NCBI GenBank assembly: GCA_032251515.1
Contig: JAVVDU010000032.1
Coordinates: 1 to 28,245 of the forward strand
Reading direction: 5' to 3'
From: Carthagonibacter sp032251515
GTDB taxonomy: Bacteria; Gemmatimonadota; Gemmatimonadetes; Palauibacterales; Palauibacteraceae
DNA length: 28,245 nucleotides
This document shows, one piece after another, positions 16,058 through 23,539 of the stretch; position 1 is the first letter of the stretch, and every line of letters starts with the position of its first letter. Under the pieces are notes generated by a model. The model saw only the letters and a list, made by a program, of their open reading frames with translations. It was not told the DNA's origin and did no database searches. The translations under genes were made by a program, and so were the position numbers.

Positions 16058-16501
16058 TCAGCGCCCCTTGATCTCGATCCGGCGCGGCTTCGCCTCGGCG
16101 GCCTTCGGCAGCTTCACCGTCAACACGCCCTTGTCGAAGCCCGCGTCCACGCGGTTCGCGTCGATCGTGTGCGGCACGGAGAAGCTGCGGGTGAAGCGGC
16201 TCCAGCCCCGCTCGCGCAGGTGGTAGGTGCCCTTCTCCTCCTTCTCCTCGGCATGCTCGCCGCTGATCGACAGCACGCCCTGCTCGAGGTTCACCTCGAC
16301 CTCTTCGAGATCGAAGCCCGGCAGGTTCATCTCGAGCACGAAGTCGTCCTCCGTCTCGTAGAAGTCGGCCTCGGGCCCGCCCGGCCCCATCGTCAGGAAG
16401 GACCGGCCGAAGAGATCGTCGAACATCCGGTCCACGTCCCAGCGGGTCTCCGGGAAGTTGCGGAGGACCGCCGTCGGGCGACGCCTGGTCGGAAGCATCA
16501 T
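16058..16501 (-). CDS. Hsp20/alpha-crystallin small heat shock protein
   Basis: The 147-aa chaperone binds unfolding proteins as large oligomers. The alpha-crystallin domain spans about residues 45-138, with the conserved LPGFDLEEVEV, GVLSISGE and GVLTVKLPK segments, and the C-terminal IEI motif (RRIEIKGR) that docks between dimers. The start region is GTG-ATG-ATG; an AGGAGGT Shine-Dalgarno at 16507-16513 leaves five bases before the first ATG at 16501, so I use that; the GTG at 16504 is too close. It lies on the same strand as the nos operon, 240 bp downstream of nosY. No heat-shock promoter or CIRCE element is evident. Confidence 0.93.
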   Translation of the reverse strand: MMLPTRRRPTAVLRNFPETRWDVDRMFDDLFGRSFLTMGPGGPEADFYETEDDFVLEMNLPGFDLEEVEVNLEQGVLSISGEHAEEKEEKGTYHLRERGWSRFTRSFSVPHTIDANRVDAGFDKGVLTVKLPKAAEAKPRRIEIKGR

Positions 16502-16579
16502 CACTCACCTCCTGGATCTGAGGGTCGCGGCGGGGCCGGATGTCGTCGGCCCCTGCCGTCTCCGGTCATCTATGTCCAT

Positions 16580-16604
16580 CCGCCCGGCCCGCAGGCCCGG
16601 GCGG
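16580..16604. other. inverted repeat in the hsp20 upstream region
   Basis: CCGCCCGG and CCGGGCGG arms (25 bp overall) could fold in the 240-bp gap between nosY and hsp20, about 80 nt before the hsp20 start. It may be a 3' hairpin of the nos transcript or a leader structure of hsp20. The rest of this gap shows nothing else definite. Confidence 0.35.
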
Positions 16605-16741
16605 CGCACTCGCATGGATGGAGGTGCAACCCCCGTGCCGCACGGCGGGGCGCAAAACCTGCCAACCGTGCACGGTCACTGAGGTTAAGGTTGTCGCAGA
16701 TGCAGATGTGTGCCGGATTGGCAGGGAGCCGAGCCCCCCCC

Positions 16742-17530
16742 TCAGAGATCCCTTCGCCGGAAGACCCGGCGGGCCAGCAGGTAGGGGCCCGCGGCCCATG
16801 CGAGCAACGCGCCGAACGCCACGATCGCGCCGGCGGCTCCGCCGAAGAAGCGCCGGAACACCGCCCCCGTGTAGCCGAGGAGCGCCGCCGCATCGAGGTC
16901 CATCAGCAGGAGCACCCGGGCCGTGTCCACGGGGTTCAGGAGGACCGCGGCGAGGGCCGGACGCTCCAGGGGCCAGCCTGACAGCGAAGTGGCCGCGAAG
17001 AACAGCAGCGCGTCGTAGACCACCGTCAGGCCGAGCCACGCGAGGAGCGCGGCCCCCATCCCGGCCGCGCGGTCGCGGACCGCGGCCGCCACGAGGAAGG
17101 CGAGCGACAGGAACCCGAGCGCCAGCAGGGTGACGACGGCCAGGAAGCGGAGCACCGCGAACGCCTCGGCGGGGCTCGCCACGGTGACCAGCACGGGGGT
17201 CCCGAGACCGAGCGCCGTGGCCGCCGCCAGCGGCAGCGCGAGGCCGGCGTACTGTCCGTCCAGCACCCGGTCGCGGCTCACCGGCTGGGCCAGCAGGAGC
17301 CGCTGGAAGTCGCGGGCGTCGTACAGATACGCCGTACCGAGCAGCACGCTCACGAGGGGAACGACGAGCAGGACGAGGTTCACGAGCCCGCCCAGGGCGC
17401 GCCGCCCGCCACCGCCGAACGCGACGAGGGCTCCGGCGAAGGCGAGGAGGAGGAGCGCGTAGGCGAACAGCCAGCGGCTGCGACCGACGTCGCGCAGCTG
17501 AGCGCGCGCGATGCGGACGGTCGCGCTCAC
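16742..17530 (-). CDS. nosY: NosY, ABC transporter membrane subunit of the nos cluster
   Basis: The 262-aa protein has about six hydrophobic segments: LLLLAFAGALVAF, VLLVVPLVSVLLGTAYLY, LALPLAAATALG, FLAVVTLLALGFLSLAFLVAAAV, LLAWLGLTVVYDALLFFA and IVAFGALLAWAAGPYLLA. It has the NosY pattern, including YLYDARDFQRLLLAQPVSRDRVLDGQY near residues 68-94. With NosF and NosD it forms the NosDFY complex needed to build the copper-sulfur CuZ centre of NosZ. The GTG start at 17530 overlaps the nosF stop (GTGA). It is the last gene of the operon; hsp20 follows after 240 bp. Confidence 0.9.
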   Translation of the reverse strand: MSATVRIARAQLRDVGRSRWLFAYALLLLAFAGALVAFGGGGRRALGGLVNLVLLVVPLVSVLLGTAYLYDARDFQRLLLAQPVSRDRVLDGQYAGLALPLAAATALGLGTPVLVTVASPAEAFAVLRFLAVVTLLALGFLSLAFLVAAAVRDRAAGMGAALLAWLGLTVVYDALLFFAATSLSGWPLERPALAAVLLNPVDTARVLLLMDLDAAALLGYTGAVFRRFFGGAAGAIVAFGALLAWAAGPYLLARRVFRRRDL

Positions 17531-18330
17531 ACGGCCTCCAGGCGTGATCCCGGGTCGGAGGCCGCATCCGGGCCATCGGTACGGGCGCCACCGGACGGGC
17601 CGCCGCCCGTCTTCTCCATCAGCTTCACGACCGCTTCCTCCAGCCGCCGGCTGCCGGTCCGGCGCAGGAGCTCGGACACCTCACCCGCGAACCGCTTCCG
17701 CCCGTCCACGAGGAACAGCAGGTCGTCGGCCAGGTCCTCCAGCTCCGTCAGGATGTGCGAGGTGACGAGCACCGTCCGTCCTGCCGCGCGCGCCTCGCGC
17801 ACCCGCTCCTTGAGAAAGACGCGCGCGACCGGGTCGAGGCCCGCCGTCGGCTCGTCGAGCACGAGGATATCCGGGGCGTAGCGGAAGGCGAGAACGGCGC
17901 TCACCCGCTGCTTCATGCCGCCCGACAGGTCACCGGCGCGCCTGTCCAGGAGACCGTCCACGGCGAGCCGCTCGGAGAAGCGATCGGGGCCGATCGGCTC
18001 GCTGCCAGGCCCGGCGCTCCACTCCGACCGCAGGTCGTCCAGCAGGTTCACGAGCTCCCGCACGCGCAGGTTCTCCGGGAAGGCCGGGCTCTGCGGCATG
18101 TAGCCGATCCGCGCCCGGTACGCCGGGTCGGTCCCGACGGGCGTCCCGTCGAGCCGGACCACGCCCGCGTCCGGCCGCGCGAGCCCCAGGAGGCAGCGGA
18201 TCAGAGTGCTCTTGCCGGAGCCGTTCGGACCCACGATCGCCGTCACCCGTCCGCGCCCGAAGCGGGCGTCGAGCGGCTGGAGGGCCGGCACCGGGCCGAA
18301 GCTCTTCTGCAGGCCCTCGACCTCGATCAC
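17527..18330 (-). CDS. nosF: NosF, ABC transporter ATPase of the nos cluster
   Basis: The 267-aa ATPase has Walker A GPNGSGKST (34-42), Q-loop MPQS near 78-81, signature LSGGMKQ (135-141), Walker B ILVLDEP (155-161) and switch H192 (TSH). It powers the NosDFY machine that supplies sulfur and remodels NosD for CuZ assembly. The C-terminal 30 residues are a proline/glycine-rich tail beyond the normal fold. ATG at 18330 overlaps the nosD stop as ATGA, and its own stop overlaps nosY as GTGA, so D, F and Y are tightly coupled. Confidence 0.95.
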   Translation of the reverse strand: MIEVEGLQKSFGPVPALQPLDARFGRGRVTAIVGPNGSGKSTLIRCLLGLARPDAGVVRLDGTPVGTDPAYRARIGYMPQSPAFPENLRVRELVNLLDDLRSEWSAGPGSEPIGPDRFSERLAVDGLLDRRAGDLSGGMKQRVSAVLAFRYAPDILVLDEPTAGLDPVARVFLKERVREARAAGRTVLVTSHILTELEDLADDLLFLVDGRKRFAGEVSELLRRTGSRRLEEAVVKLMEKTGGGPSGGARTDGPDAASDPGSRLEAV

Positions 18331-19619
18331 GCGGCCTCCCGCGGGAAGGGACGCATGGCGGGCGCCGGGTCCACGAGGTTCTCGGGCGTGAGCGAGGGAA
18401 CGAGGCGTTCCGTCCAGTCGAGCAGCGTGGGAAGGAAGCCGCGCAGCAGGATCGTCACCTCCGGCGTCCGCTCGACGATCAGGGCGAAGAGCCGCACCGG
18501 CCGGTGCTCCACGTCCCCCGTGCCGTCGTCCTCGAGGTCGTAGCCGCGGTAGGCGTCCCAGTGGTTCGCCCGGAACGTCGAATAGACGCGGCGGCTGTTC
18601 GTCGTCACGTCGAACGTGTTGTCGATGAAGTTGTTCTGCGTGAACTCGCTGTCCTGCGAGTTGGCGAGGATCCGCACCGCGCGTCCGTTTTCCACGAAGT
18701 CGTTGCCGTCCACGCGGGTGCGGTCGAAGCCCTCGGCGTGGATCCCCACCGTGTTCCCGCGGAACACGTTCCCCGCGATCTCGCTGTCCGTGATGTCCTT
18801 CAGGAGGAGGCCGAACGAGGCGCTGCCGCGACTCTCCGCGAACGTGTTGCCGCGCATCACGACGTGCGAGGCGTACATCACGGCGACGCCCGCCCCGTTG
18901 CGCAGGAACTCGTTGTCTTCGTACCGGCAGCGATCGGAGAACATGAAGTGGAGCCCGTAGCGCAGGTTCCCCTCGCTGCGGTTCCCGGCCACCCGGCTGT
19001 CCTCCACGAACTCGAAGTAAATCCCGTCCCGGTGGCCCACGATGCGGTTCTGCGCCACCTCCAGGCCACGCGAGTACCAGGCGTGGATCCCGTTGCCGGC
19101 CCGCGACTCGCGGACCGCACCGCCGGTGATCACGTTGTGCCGCACCACGCAGCCGTCCGTCTCCGCGAGGTAGATGCCGAAGAACGCATCGTCGATCCGG
19201 TTGTCCTCGATCCGGCAGCGGCGGGCCCCCTTCACCTCGATCGCCGCGAGGTCGTCCACGTAGGACACGCCGACCCGGCGCAGCTCGAGGCCGGAGATCG
19301 ACACGTCGTCCGCGGTGACCACGAGGATCGTCCGCTCCCCCTCCCCGTCGAGGACGGCACCCGGCTCGCCCTCGATGCGGACGGGCCGGTCGACGACGAT
19401 CGTGGGCTCCCGGTACGTGCCCGGGCGCACGACGATCCGGCCGCCCGGCGCCGCGCGGGCGATCCCCGCGGCCAAGGTCGCGACGTCGCCGCCAGGTCCG
19501 ACGACGACGAGGGTGTCGCCGCGCGGTGTGGAAAAACCGGACGAGGGTGGTTTCGCGGAGGGGGGCGCGGGCGCCGGTGCGAGCGCGAGACCCGCGACGA
19601 GAACGACGGGCAGGATCAC
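18327..19619 (-). CDS. nosD: NosD, periplasmic beta-helix copper/sulfur carrier for CuZ assembly
   Basis: The 430-aa protein begins with a hydrophobic signal peptide (about residues 1-18), starting from GTG at 19619, four bases after the nosL-fusion stop; no ATG offers a comparable leader. The mature protein is a right-handed parallel beta-helix with many short repeats of the type N-x-I/V-x-x-x-x-x-G-I, for example CRIEDNRIDDAFFGIYL, CVVRHNVITGG and SRVAGNRSEGNLRYGLHF. It ends with the NosD-specific NHWDAYRGYDLEDDGTGD and a hydrophobic/charged tail. In the periplasm it delivers copper and sulfur to apo-NosZ with the help of NosF and NosY. Confidence 0.93.
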   Translation of the reverse strand: MILPVVLVAGLALAPAPAPPSAKPPSSGFSTPRGDTLVVVGPGGDVATLAAGIARAAPGGRIVVRPGTYREPTIVVDRPVRIEGEPGAVLDGEGERTILVVTADDVSISGLELRRVGVSYVDDLAAIEVKGARRCRIEDNRIDDAFFGIYLAETDGCVVRHNVITGGAVRESRAGNGIHAWYSRGLEVAQNRIVGHRDGIYFEFVEDSRVAGNRSEGNLRYGLHFMFSDRCRYEDNEFLRNGAGVAVMYASHVVMRGNTFAESRGSASFGLLLKDITDSEIAGNVFRGNTVGIHAEGFDRTRVDGNDFVENGRAVRILANSQDSEFTQNNFIDNTFDVTTNSRRVYSTFRANHWDAYRGYDLEDDGTGDVEHRPVRLFALIVERTPEVTILLRGFLPTLLDWTERLVPSLTPENLVDPAPAMRPFPREAA

Positions 19620-19623
19620 CGGC

Positions 19624-20802
19624 TCAGCCGCCCGTTGCGGAGTGCTCGCGGGCGGGGCCCGGGCCCGGGCCCGGCCGTTCCGCGATGCCGCCGTGGCCGG
19701 CCCGGTGGCCCGTGATGCGGCCCGCGCGGGCCAGGTCGAGGACGGCGTCCCAGTCCAGCCGCTCCGCTCCCTCCGCGAGGGCCGCGGCCGAGCCCGGATC
19801 CGCCCCGGCCGGGACCGCGGCGAGGCCTCCGCCCATGGGGCTGCGGATCTCCGGTCCGTGCAGGAACGCGGCGTCCTCGACCCGGATCCAGCGGCCGGGC
19901 TCCCGCGCATCGGCGACCCACAGGCGGGCTCGCGCGGCCGGGGAGTCCGGGCCTTCGCGCTCGACCACCCAGCCCGCCAGGCACTCGATCGCGTCGAACC
20001 GGTACGCCTTGCCTCGCTCCGTGACGAGCTGCGCGGCGAACACCCGGTCCTCGATCGTCATCCGGCAGTGGTCGCAGACGTCCTCGCCGATCCGGACCGT
20101 GGCCGGCCCGTCCGGGGCGCAGGCGGCTCCCACGACGAGGAACGGGACGAGGGCGAGCGCCGCCGCCGGACCCGCGGCCGTCCGACCCGCCCTCGCACCC
20201 GCATTCGCTCCCGACTTCCCGGTGCGACCCGACAGGCAGGCGATCGCCCCGGCGAGGCCCGCGGCGATCGCGATCCAGCCGCCGGAGGCAGGCCACGAGT
20301 GCGCCGTGAAGTTCAGGAGCTTCTTCGAGCCGATCACGGGAGGCTGATACGTCATCCCCGGCACCTCGATGATCGCGTTCTCGACATCGAGGTTGTGGCC
20401 GTAGTCGTACCCCCAGCGCCAGAAGTCGGCGAGCCCCGCCGCGGCGCCCAGGGCCAGCAGCCCGAACCACGCGCAGAGCATCCAGCGCCGGCCGACCGCC
20501 GCCGCCGCCACGCCCCACGCCACGAGGAATCCGAGGATCCACGGCATGAAGCGGAGCTCGGCCATCGAGTCGGGCTCGATCCGCTTCATCCCGATGTAGT
20601 GGTTCAGGTTGTTGATGTTGTCCAGGTCGTTTGGCTCGATTCCCTCGATCGTGTTGACGCGGATCAGCATCCCGAGCCCTTCGGGGTACTGGGGCGCCTC
20701 GAGAGTGATCTTCCAGAGGGGCAGCACGTACGCCGCCAGCAGGGCGAGCGACGCGACGAGCACCGTGAGCCGGGCCCATCCCGGCGCGGCCTTGTCCGTC
20801 AT
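19624..20802 (-). CDS. fusion of a NosB-like polytopic membrane protein with the copper chaperone NosL
   Basis: The 392-aa protein has two parts. Residues about 1-200 hold a transmembrane helix at 11-28, a periplasmic-looking loop (VNTIEGIEPNDLDNINNLNHYIGMKRIEPD, including tract 49-78), helices at about 88-103 and 106-124, and one at 175-191. This matches the small membrane protein found between nosZ and nosD in clade II nos operons, called NosB in some species. After a further hydrophobic segment (213-227) ending at C228, residues 235-345 are NosL, with the copper-binding C243-x-x-C246-x-M248 and FDAIECLAGWV. NosL is normally a separate lipoprotein delivering copper to NosZ; C228 may be the relic of its lipobox. 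ATG at 20802 follows GGAGGA adjoining a hairpin. Confidence 0.88.
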   Translation of the reverse strand: MTDKAAPGWARLTVLVASLALLAAYVLPLWKITLEAPQYPEGLGMLIRVNTIEGIEPNDLDNINNLNHYIGMKRIEPDSMAELRFMPWILGFLVAWGVAAAAVGRRWMLCAWFGLLALGAAAGLADFWRWGYDYGHNLDVENAIIEVPGMTYQPPVIGSKKLLNFTAHSWPASGGWIAIAAGLAGAIACLSGRTGKSGANAGARAGRTAAGPAAALALVPFLVVGAACAPDGPATVRIGEDVCDHCRMTIEDRVFAAQLVTERGKAYRFDAIECLAGWVVEREGPDSPAARARLWVADAREPGRWIRVEDAAFLHGPEIRSPMGGGLAAVPAGADPGSAAALAEGAERLDWDAVLDLARAGRITGHRAGHGGIAERPGPGPGPAREHSATGG

Positions 20803-20818
20803 CTATGTTCAGTCCTCC

Positions 20819-20855
20819 CCCCCGGGACCCGCCCGCGACGGGGCGGCCCCGGGGG
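20819..20855. other. strong GC stem-loop between nosZ and the nosL-fusion gene
   Basis: Outer arms CCCCCGGG (20819-20826) and CCCGGGGG (20848-20855) and inner arms CCGCCC (20829-20834) and GGGCGG (20841-20846) make a near-continuous stem of 14 base pairs with a six-base loop. It starts 11 nt after the nosZ stop and ends directly beside the Shine-Dalgarno of the next gene. It may stabilise nosZ mRNA, partly terminate transcription, or restrict translation of the fusion gene. Confidence 0.65.
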
Positions 20856-20866
20856 CTGGAGTCGCG

Positions 20867-22828
20867 TCAGCTTCCGGTCTTCCAGGTCAGCGGCGTCCCG
20901 GACCCGCGCGGCGAGACCCGGACGTAGCCCTGCATCTCCTGGTGCAGCGCCGAGCAGAAATCCGTGCAGTAGAACGGGTACACGCCGGGCCGCGAGGCGA
21001 CCCACTTCAGGGTCCGCGTCTCGCCGGGCATCAGCAGGAGCTCGGCGTTGTTCGCGCCCATCATCGCGAAGCCGTGCGGCACGTCCCAACCCTGCTCGAG
21101 GTTCGTGACGTGGAAGTGCACCGTGTCACCCACCATCACGCCCTCGATGTTGTCGGGCGCGAAGTGGCTGCGGATCGTCGTCATGTAGACGTGGACGTTC
21201 CGGCCGTCCCGCTCGACTTTCGCATCCGCCTCGCTCGGCGTGAAGTGCGGGTTCCGGTTCTCGGACAGCTGGTACATCTGCACCTGCTTGTCCATGATGA
21301 TGTCGGCCTTCAGGCCCTGCGCGTAGTGCGGCTCGCCCATGGTCGGAAAGTCGAGCAGCAGGCGCATCTTGTCGCCGGAGATGTCGAACAGCTGCGCGGC
21401 GTGCGCGAGTTCCGGGCCCGTCGGCAGGTAGCGATCCTTGGTGATCTTGTTCAGAGCGACGAGGTACTTGCCCCACGGCTGCGACGAGTCGCCGCCCGGG
21501 ATCATCAGGTGGCCGATCGAATAGTAGACGGGCACGCGGTCCACGACTTCCCACGTTCCCAGCTTCCACTTCACGACCTCGGAGGAGATGAACATCGACG
21601 TGTAGGCGTAGCCCTTCCCGTCGAACTCCGTGTGAAGCGGTCCGAGTCCCGGGTTCTGCACCTCGCCCGCCAGCACGGCCTCGTACTCGAGGACCGGGAT
21701 CCCCTCGATCACCGTCTCGAACCGCTCGTTCTGGATCGCGTCGAGCATCTTCGAGAAGGAGTGGACGGGGATCACGGTGGCGAGCTTGCCGCCGGCCGCG
21801 ATGTACTCCCCGGTGGGATCGACGTCGACGCCGTGCGGCGACTTCGGGGTGGGCAGGAAGTAGATCATGTCCGGGCAGTCGGCCGGCGTGATGACCCGCA
21901 CGCCCTCCTTCATCTCGTGCCGCGCGATGCGGTCCTCGCCGAAGTGGTTGTGCGCGTACGGGGTGTTCCGGACCTCGCCGGCGCCCTCCGCGACGCACGC
22001 CTCGGCGCGCTGCCAGTTCACCGCCGCGATGAAGTCCTTGTCGTTCCGCGACGCCTGGATCTCGAGGAGCGTGTGCGCCTCCTCCGTGTTGTAGCTGGTG
22101 AGGAACGCCCAGCCGTAGGACGGTCCGCGGCCCGAGTGGGACAGGTCGTAGTTGTAGCCCGGCACCTCGATCTGGAACGCGATGTCCATCTCGCCCGGCT
22201 GGTCGGCCCGGATGAACGAGATCGTCCCGTCGAAGTTCTCCTTGTAGGAGTCGATCGAGACGTCCGCCTGCGGGATCGGCACGCTGAACCGGGTGGAGGC
22301 GACGAGGTACTTCGAGTCCGGCGTGATGAACGGCGAGGCGTGGTTGCCGGCCGAGTTCGGGATCTCGAGGATCTCGTCGGTCTCGAACGACGTGAGGTCG
22401 ATGCGGGCCACGCGGGGCGTGTTGTTCCCGTTGATGAAGATCCAGCGCCCGTCCGGCACGCCGTCTGTCTGCGACAGCTCGGGATGGTGCGCGTCGTCCC
22501 ACGGCACGTACCCGAAGCTCGTCATCAGCATCGGCTTCGTCTCCTCGGAGTACCCCCAGCCGTTCTCGGGGAACTGCGAGAACACGGGCACCGTCTTCAG
22601 CAGGCGACCGGACGGCAGCCCGTGCACGGTGAGGTTTCCGCTGAACCCGCCCGACATGAACGCGTAGAACTCGTCGTACTCGCCGGGCGCGACGTAGACC
22701 TCCGAGGCCGCGTCGGCCGCGCCGGCGTCCGGGCCCTGGCCGCCGGCACACGCGAACGCGAACGCGCCCGTGAAGGCGACGGCGACCGCGAGCGCGGCCG
22801 TGCGGACGAGCGGGTCGATCTTCTTCAT
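20867..22828 (-). CDS. nosZ: clade II nitrous oxide reductase NosZ
   Basis: The 653-aa periplasmic enzyme reduces N2O to N2. The leader MKKIDPLVRTAALAVAVAF lacks a twin-arginine motif, so export is by Sec, the mark of clade II; C27 in AFAFAC could be a lipid anchor. The seven-bladed propeller carries seven candidate CuZ histidines: H114, H115, H163, H332, H399, H440 and H501. The C-terminal cupredoxin domain has the CuA ligands H585, C621, C625, H629 and M632 (CTDFCSALHQEM). All ligands for both copper centres appear present. The ATG at 22828 follows GGAAGGGAG. It is preceded by the cytochrome c gene (38 bp) and followed by a large hairpin before the next gene. Confidence 0.97.
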   Translation of the reverse strand: MKKIDPLVRTAALAVAVAFTGAFAFACAGGQGPDAGAADAASEVYVAPGEYDEFYAFMSGGFSGNLTVHGLPSGRLLKTVPVFSQFPENGWGYSEETKPMLMTSFGYVPWDDAHHPELSQTDGVPDGRWIFINGNNTPRVARIDLTSFETDEILEIPNSAGNHASPFITPDSKYLVASTRFSVPIPQADVSIDSYKENFDGTISFIRADQPGEMDIAFQIEVPGYNYDLSHSGRGPSYGWAFLTSYNTEEAHTLLEIQASRNDKDFIAAVNWQRAEACVAEGAGEVRNTPYAHNHFGEDRIARHEMKEGVRVITPADCPDMIYFLPTPKSPHGVDVDPTGEYIAAGGKLATVIPVHSFSKMLDAIQNERFETVIEGIPVLEYEAVLAGEVQNPGLGPLHTEFDGKGYAYTSMFISSEVVKWKLGTWEVVDRVPVYYSIGHLMIPGGDSSQPWGKYLVALNKITKDRYLPTGPELAHAAQLFDISGDKMRLLLDFPTMGEPHYAQGLKADIIMDKQVQMYQLSENRNPHFTPSEADAKVERDGRNVHVYMTTIRSHFAPDNIEGVMVGDTVHFHVTNLEQGWDVPHGFAMMGANNAELLLMPGETRTLKWVASRPGVYPFYCTDFCSALHQEMQGYVRVSPRGSGTPLTWKTGS

Positions 22829-22866
22829 GGCTCCCTTCCTGTGTCTGCGGGTGCGGGACGCTCCGT

Positions 22867-23400
22867 TCACTCCTCCACCTCCCCCTCATCGCCGTCGTCT
22901 TCGCCGGCCTCCGCGCCCTCGGCGGCGGCGTGGCGCAGGTACTCGAGGACGGCGCGCGCCTCGTCGTCCGTCAGGTTCTGGTTCGGCATCGGCGTGTAGT
23001 ACTGCGCGAGCAGGGCCTTCACCTCGGGATGCTCGCGGACCATCTGCTCGGGGTTCAGGATCATGTTCATCACGTAGACGGGCGGGCGACGCTCAGCGAC
23101 GTCCCGCAGCGCGGGGCCAACGTAGCGCTCGTCCAGCTTGTGGCAGGCGGAGCACTTGGAGGTGAAGACGGCCTCGCCGCGCTCGGCCAGTTCTGCCTGG
23201 ATCGGTCCGAGCTCGATCTCCGTGACTGGACCGATCCGCGCCGCGATCGCGGCGGCATCGCCGGCCTCCGCGCCCGCCGGCCCGTCGTCCCCTGCCGGCC
23301 GGGCGTCCGCGCCGGCCTCTCCGCCGTCGCCACCGCACGCGGCGAACAGCAGGACCGTGCAGAGCGCCCCGGCCATCGCCGCCACCTTCGACTTCCGCAT
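22867..23400 (-). CDS. c-type cytochrome lipoprotein, first gene of the nos operon
   Basis: The 177-aa protein starts with a lipoprotein-like signal ending LLFAAC (C22), an alanine/glycine/acid linker, then a monohaem cytochrome c domain with C83-S-A-C86-H87 and the probable axial M138 in YTPMPNQNLT. The C-terminus is strongly acidic. It is likely anchored in the periplasm and passes electrons to NosZ; clade II nos operons commonly carry such cytochromes. It is the promoter-proximal gene: a strong promoter lies at 23448-23476, and nosZ begins 38 bp downstream. Confidence 0.92.
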   Translation of the reverse strand: MRKSKVAAMAGALCTVLLFAACGGDGGEAGADARPAGDDGPAGAEAGDAAAIAARIGPVTEIELGPIQAELAERGEAVFTSKCSACHKLDERYVGPALRDVAERRPPVYVMNMILNPEQMVREHPEVKALLAQYYTPMPNQNLTDDEARAVLEYLRHAAAEGAEAGEDDGDEGEVEE

Positions 23401-23447
23401 CTCGCCTCTCCGGGTGTCGTTCGTGTGAGGGTTCGTCCGACGGCGGG

Positions 23448-23476
23448 ATGGTATGGCCCGCCCCGGAGATTGTCAA
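23448..23476 (-). promoter_or_regulatory. nos operon promoter
   Basis: On the minus strand, perfect -35 TTGACA (23471-23476), 17-bp spacer and -10 TACCAT (23448-23453, four of six). The predicted start is near 23441, leaving a leader of about 40 nt to the cytochrome ATG at 23400. Confidence 0.8.
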
Positions 23477-23502
23477 GGATCTTTCCGTTAAATCCCTTTC
23501 AG
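23477..23502. promoter_or_regulatory. shared operator candidate between the divergent nos and regulator promoters
   Basis: The 26 bp between the two outward-facing TTGACA boxes is A/T-rich for this genome and contains an imperfect inverted repeat, AAGGAT (23475-23480) and ATCCCTT (from 23492), with GGAT-N11-ATCC as its exact core. Binding here would reach both promoters. That it is the site of the adjacent regulator is inference. Confidence 0.45.
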
Positions 23503-23531
23503 TTGACAGAGCGGCGGCCGGCGCCGATCTT
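23503..23531 (+). promoter_or_regulatory. promoter of the SufR-like regulator
   Basis: Perfect -35 TTGACA (23503-23508), 17-bp spacer, weak -10 GATCTT (23526-23531, three of six). A start at the usual distance would fall at about 23538-23540, right at the ATG, so the message may be leaderless; a GGAG at 23532-23535 could serve as ribosome site only if transcription starts further upstream. Confidence 0.5.
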
Positions 23532-23539
23532 GGAGCGCC

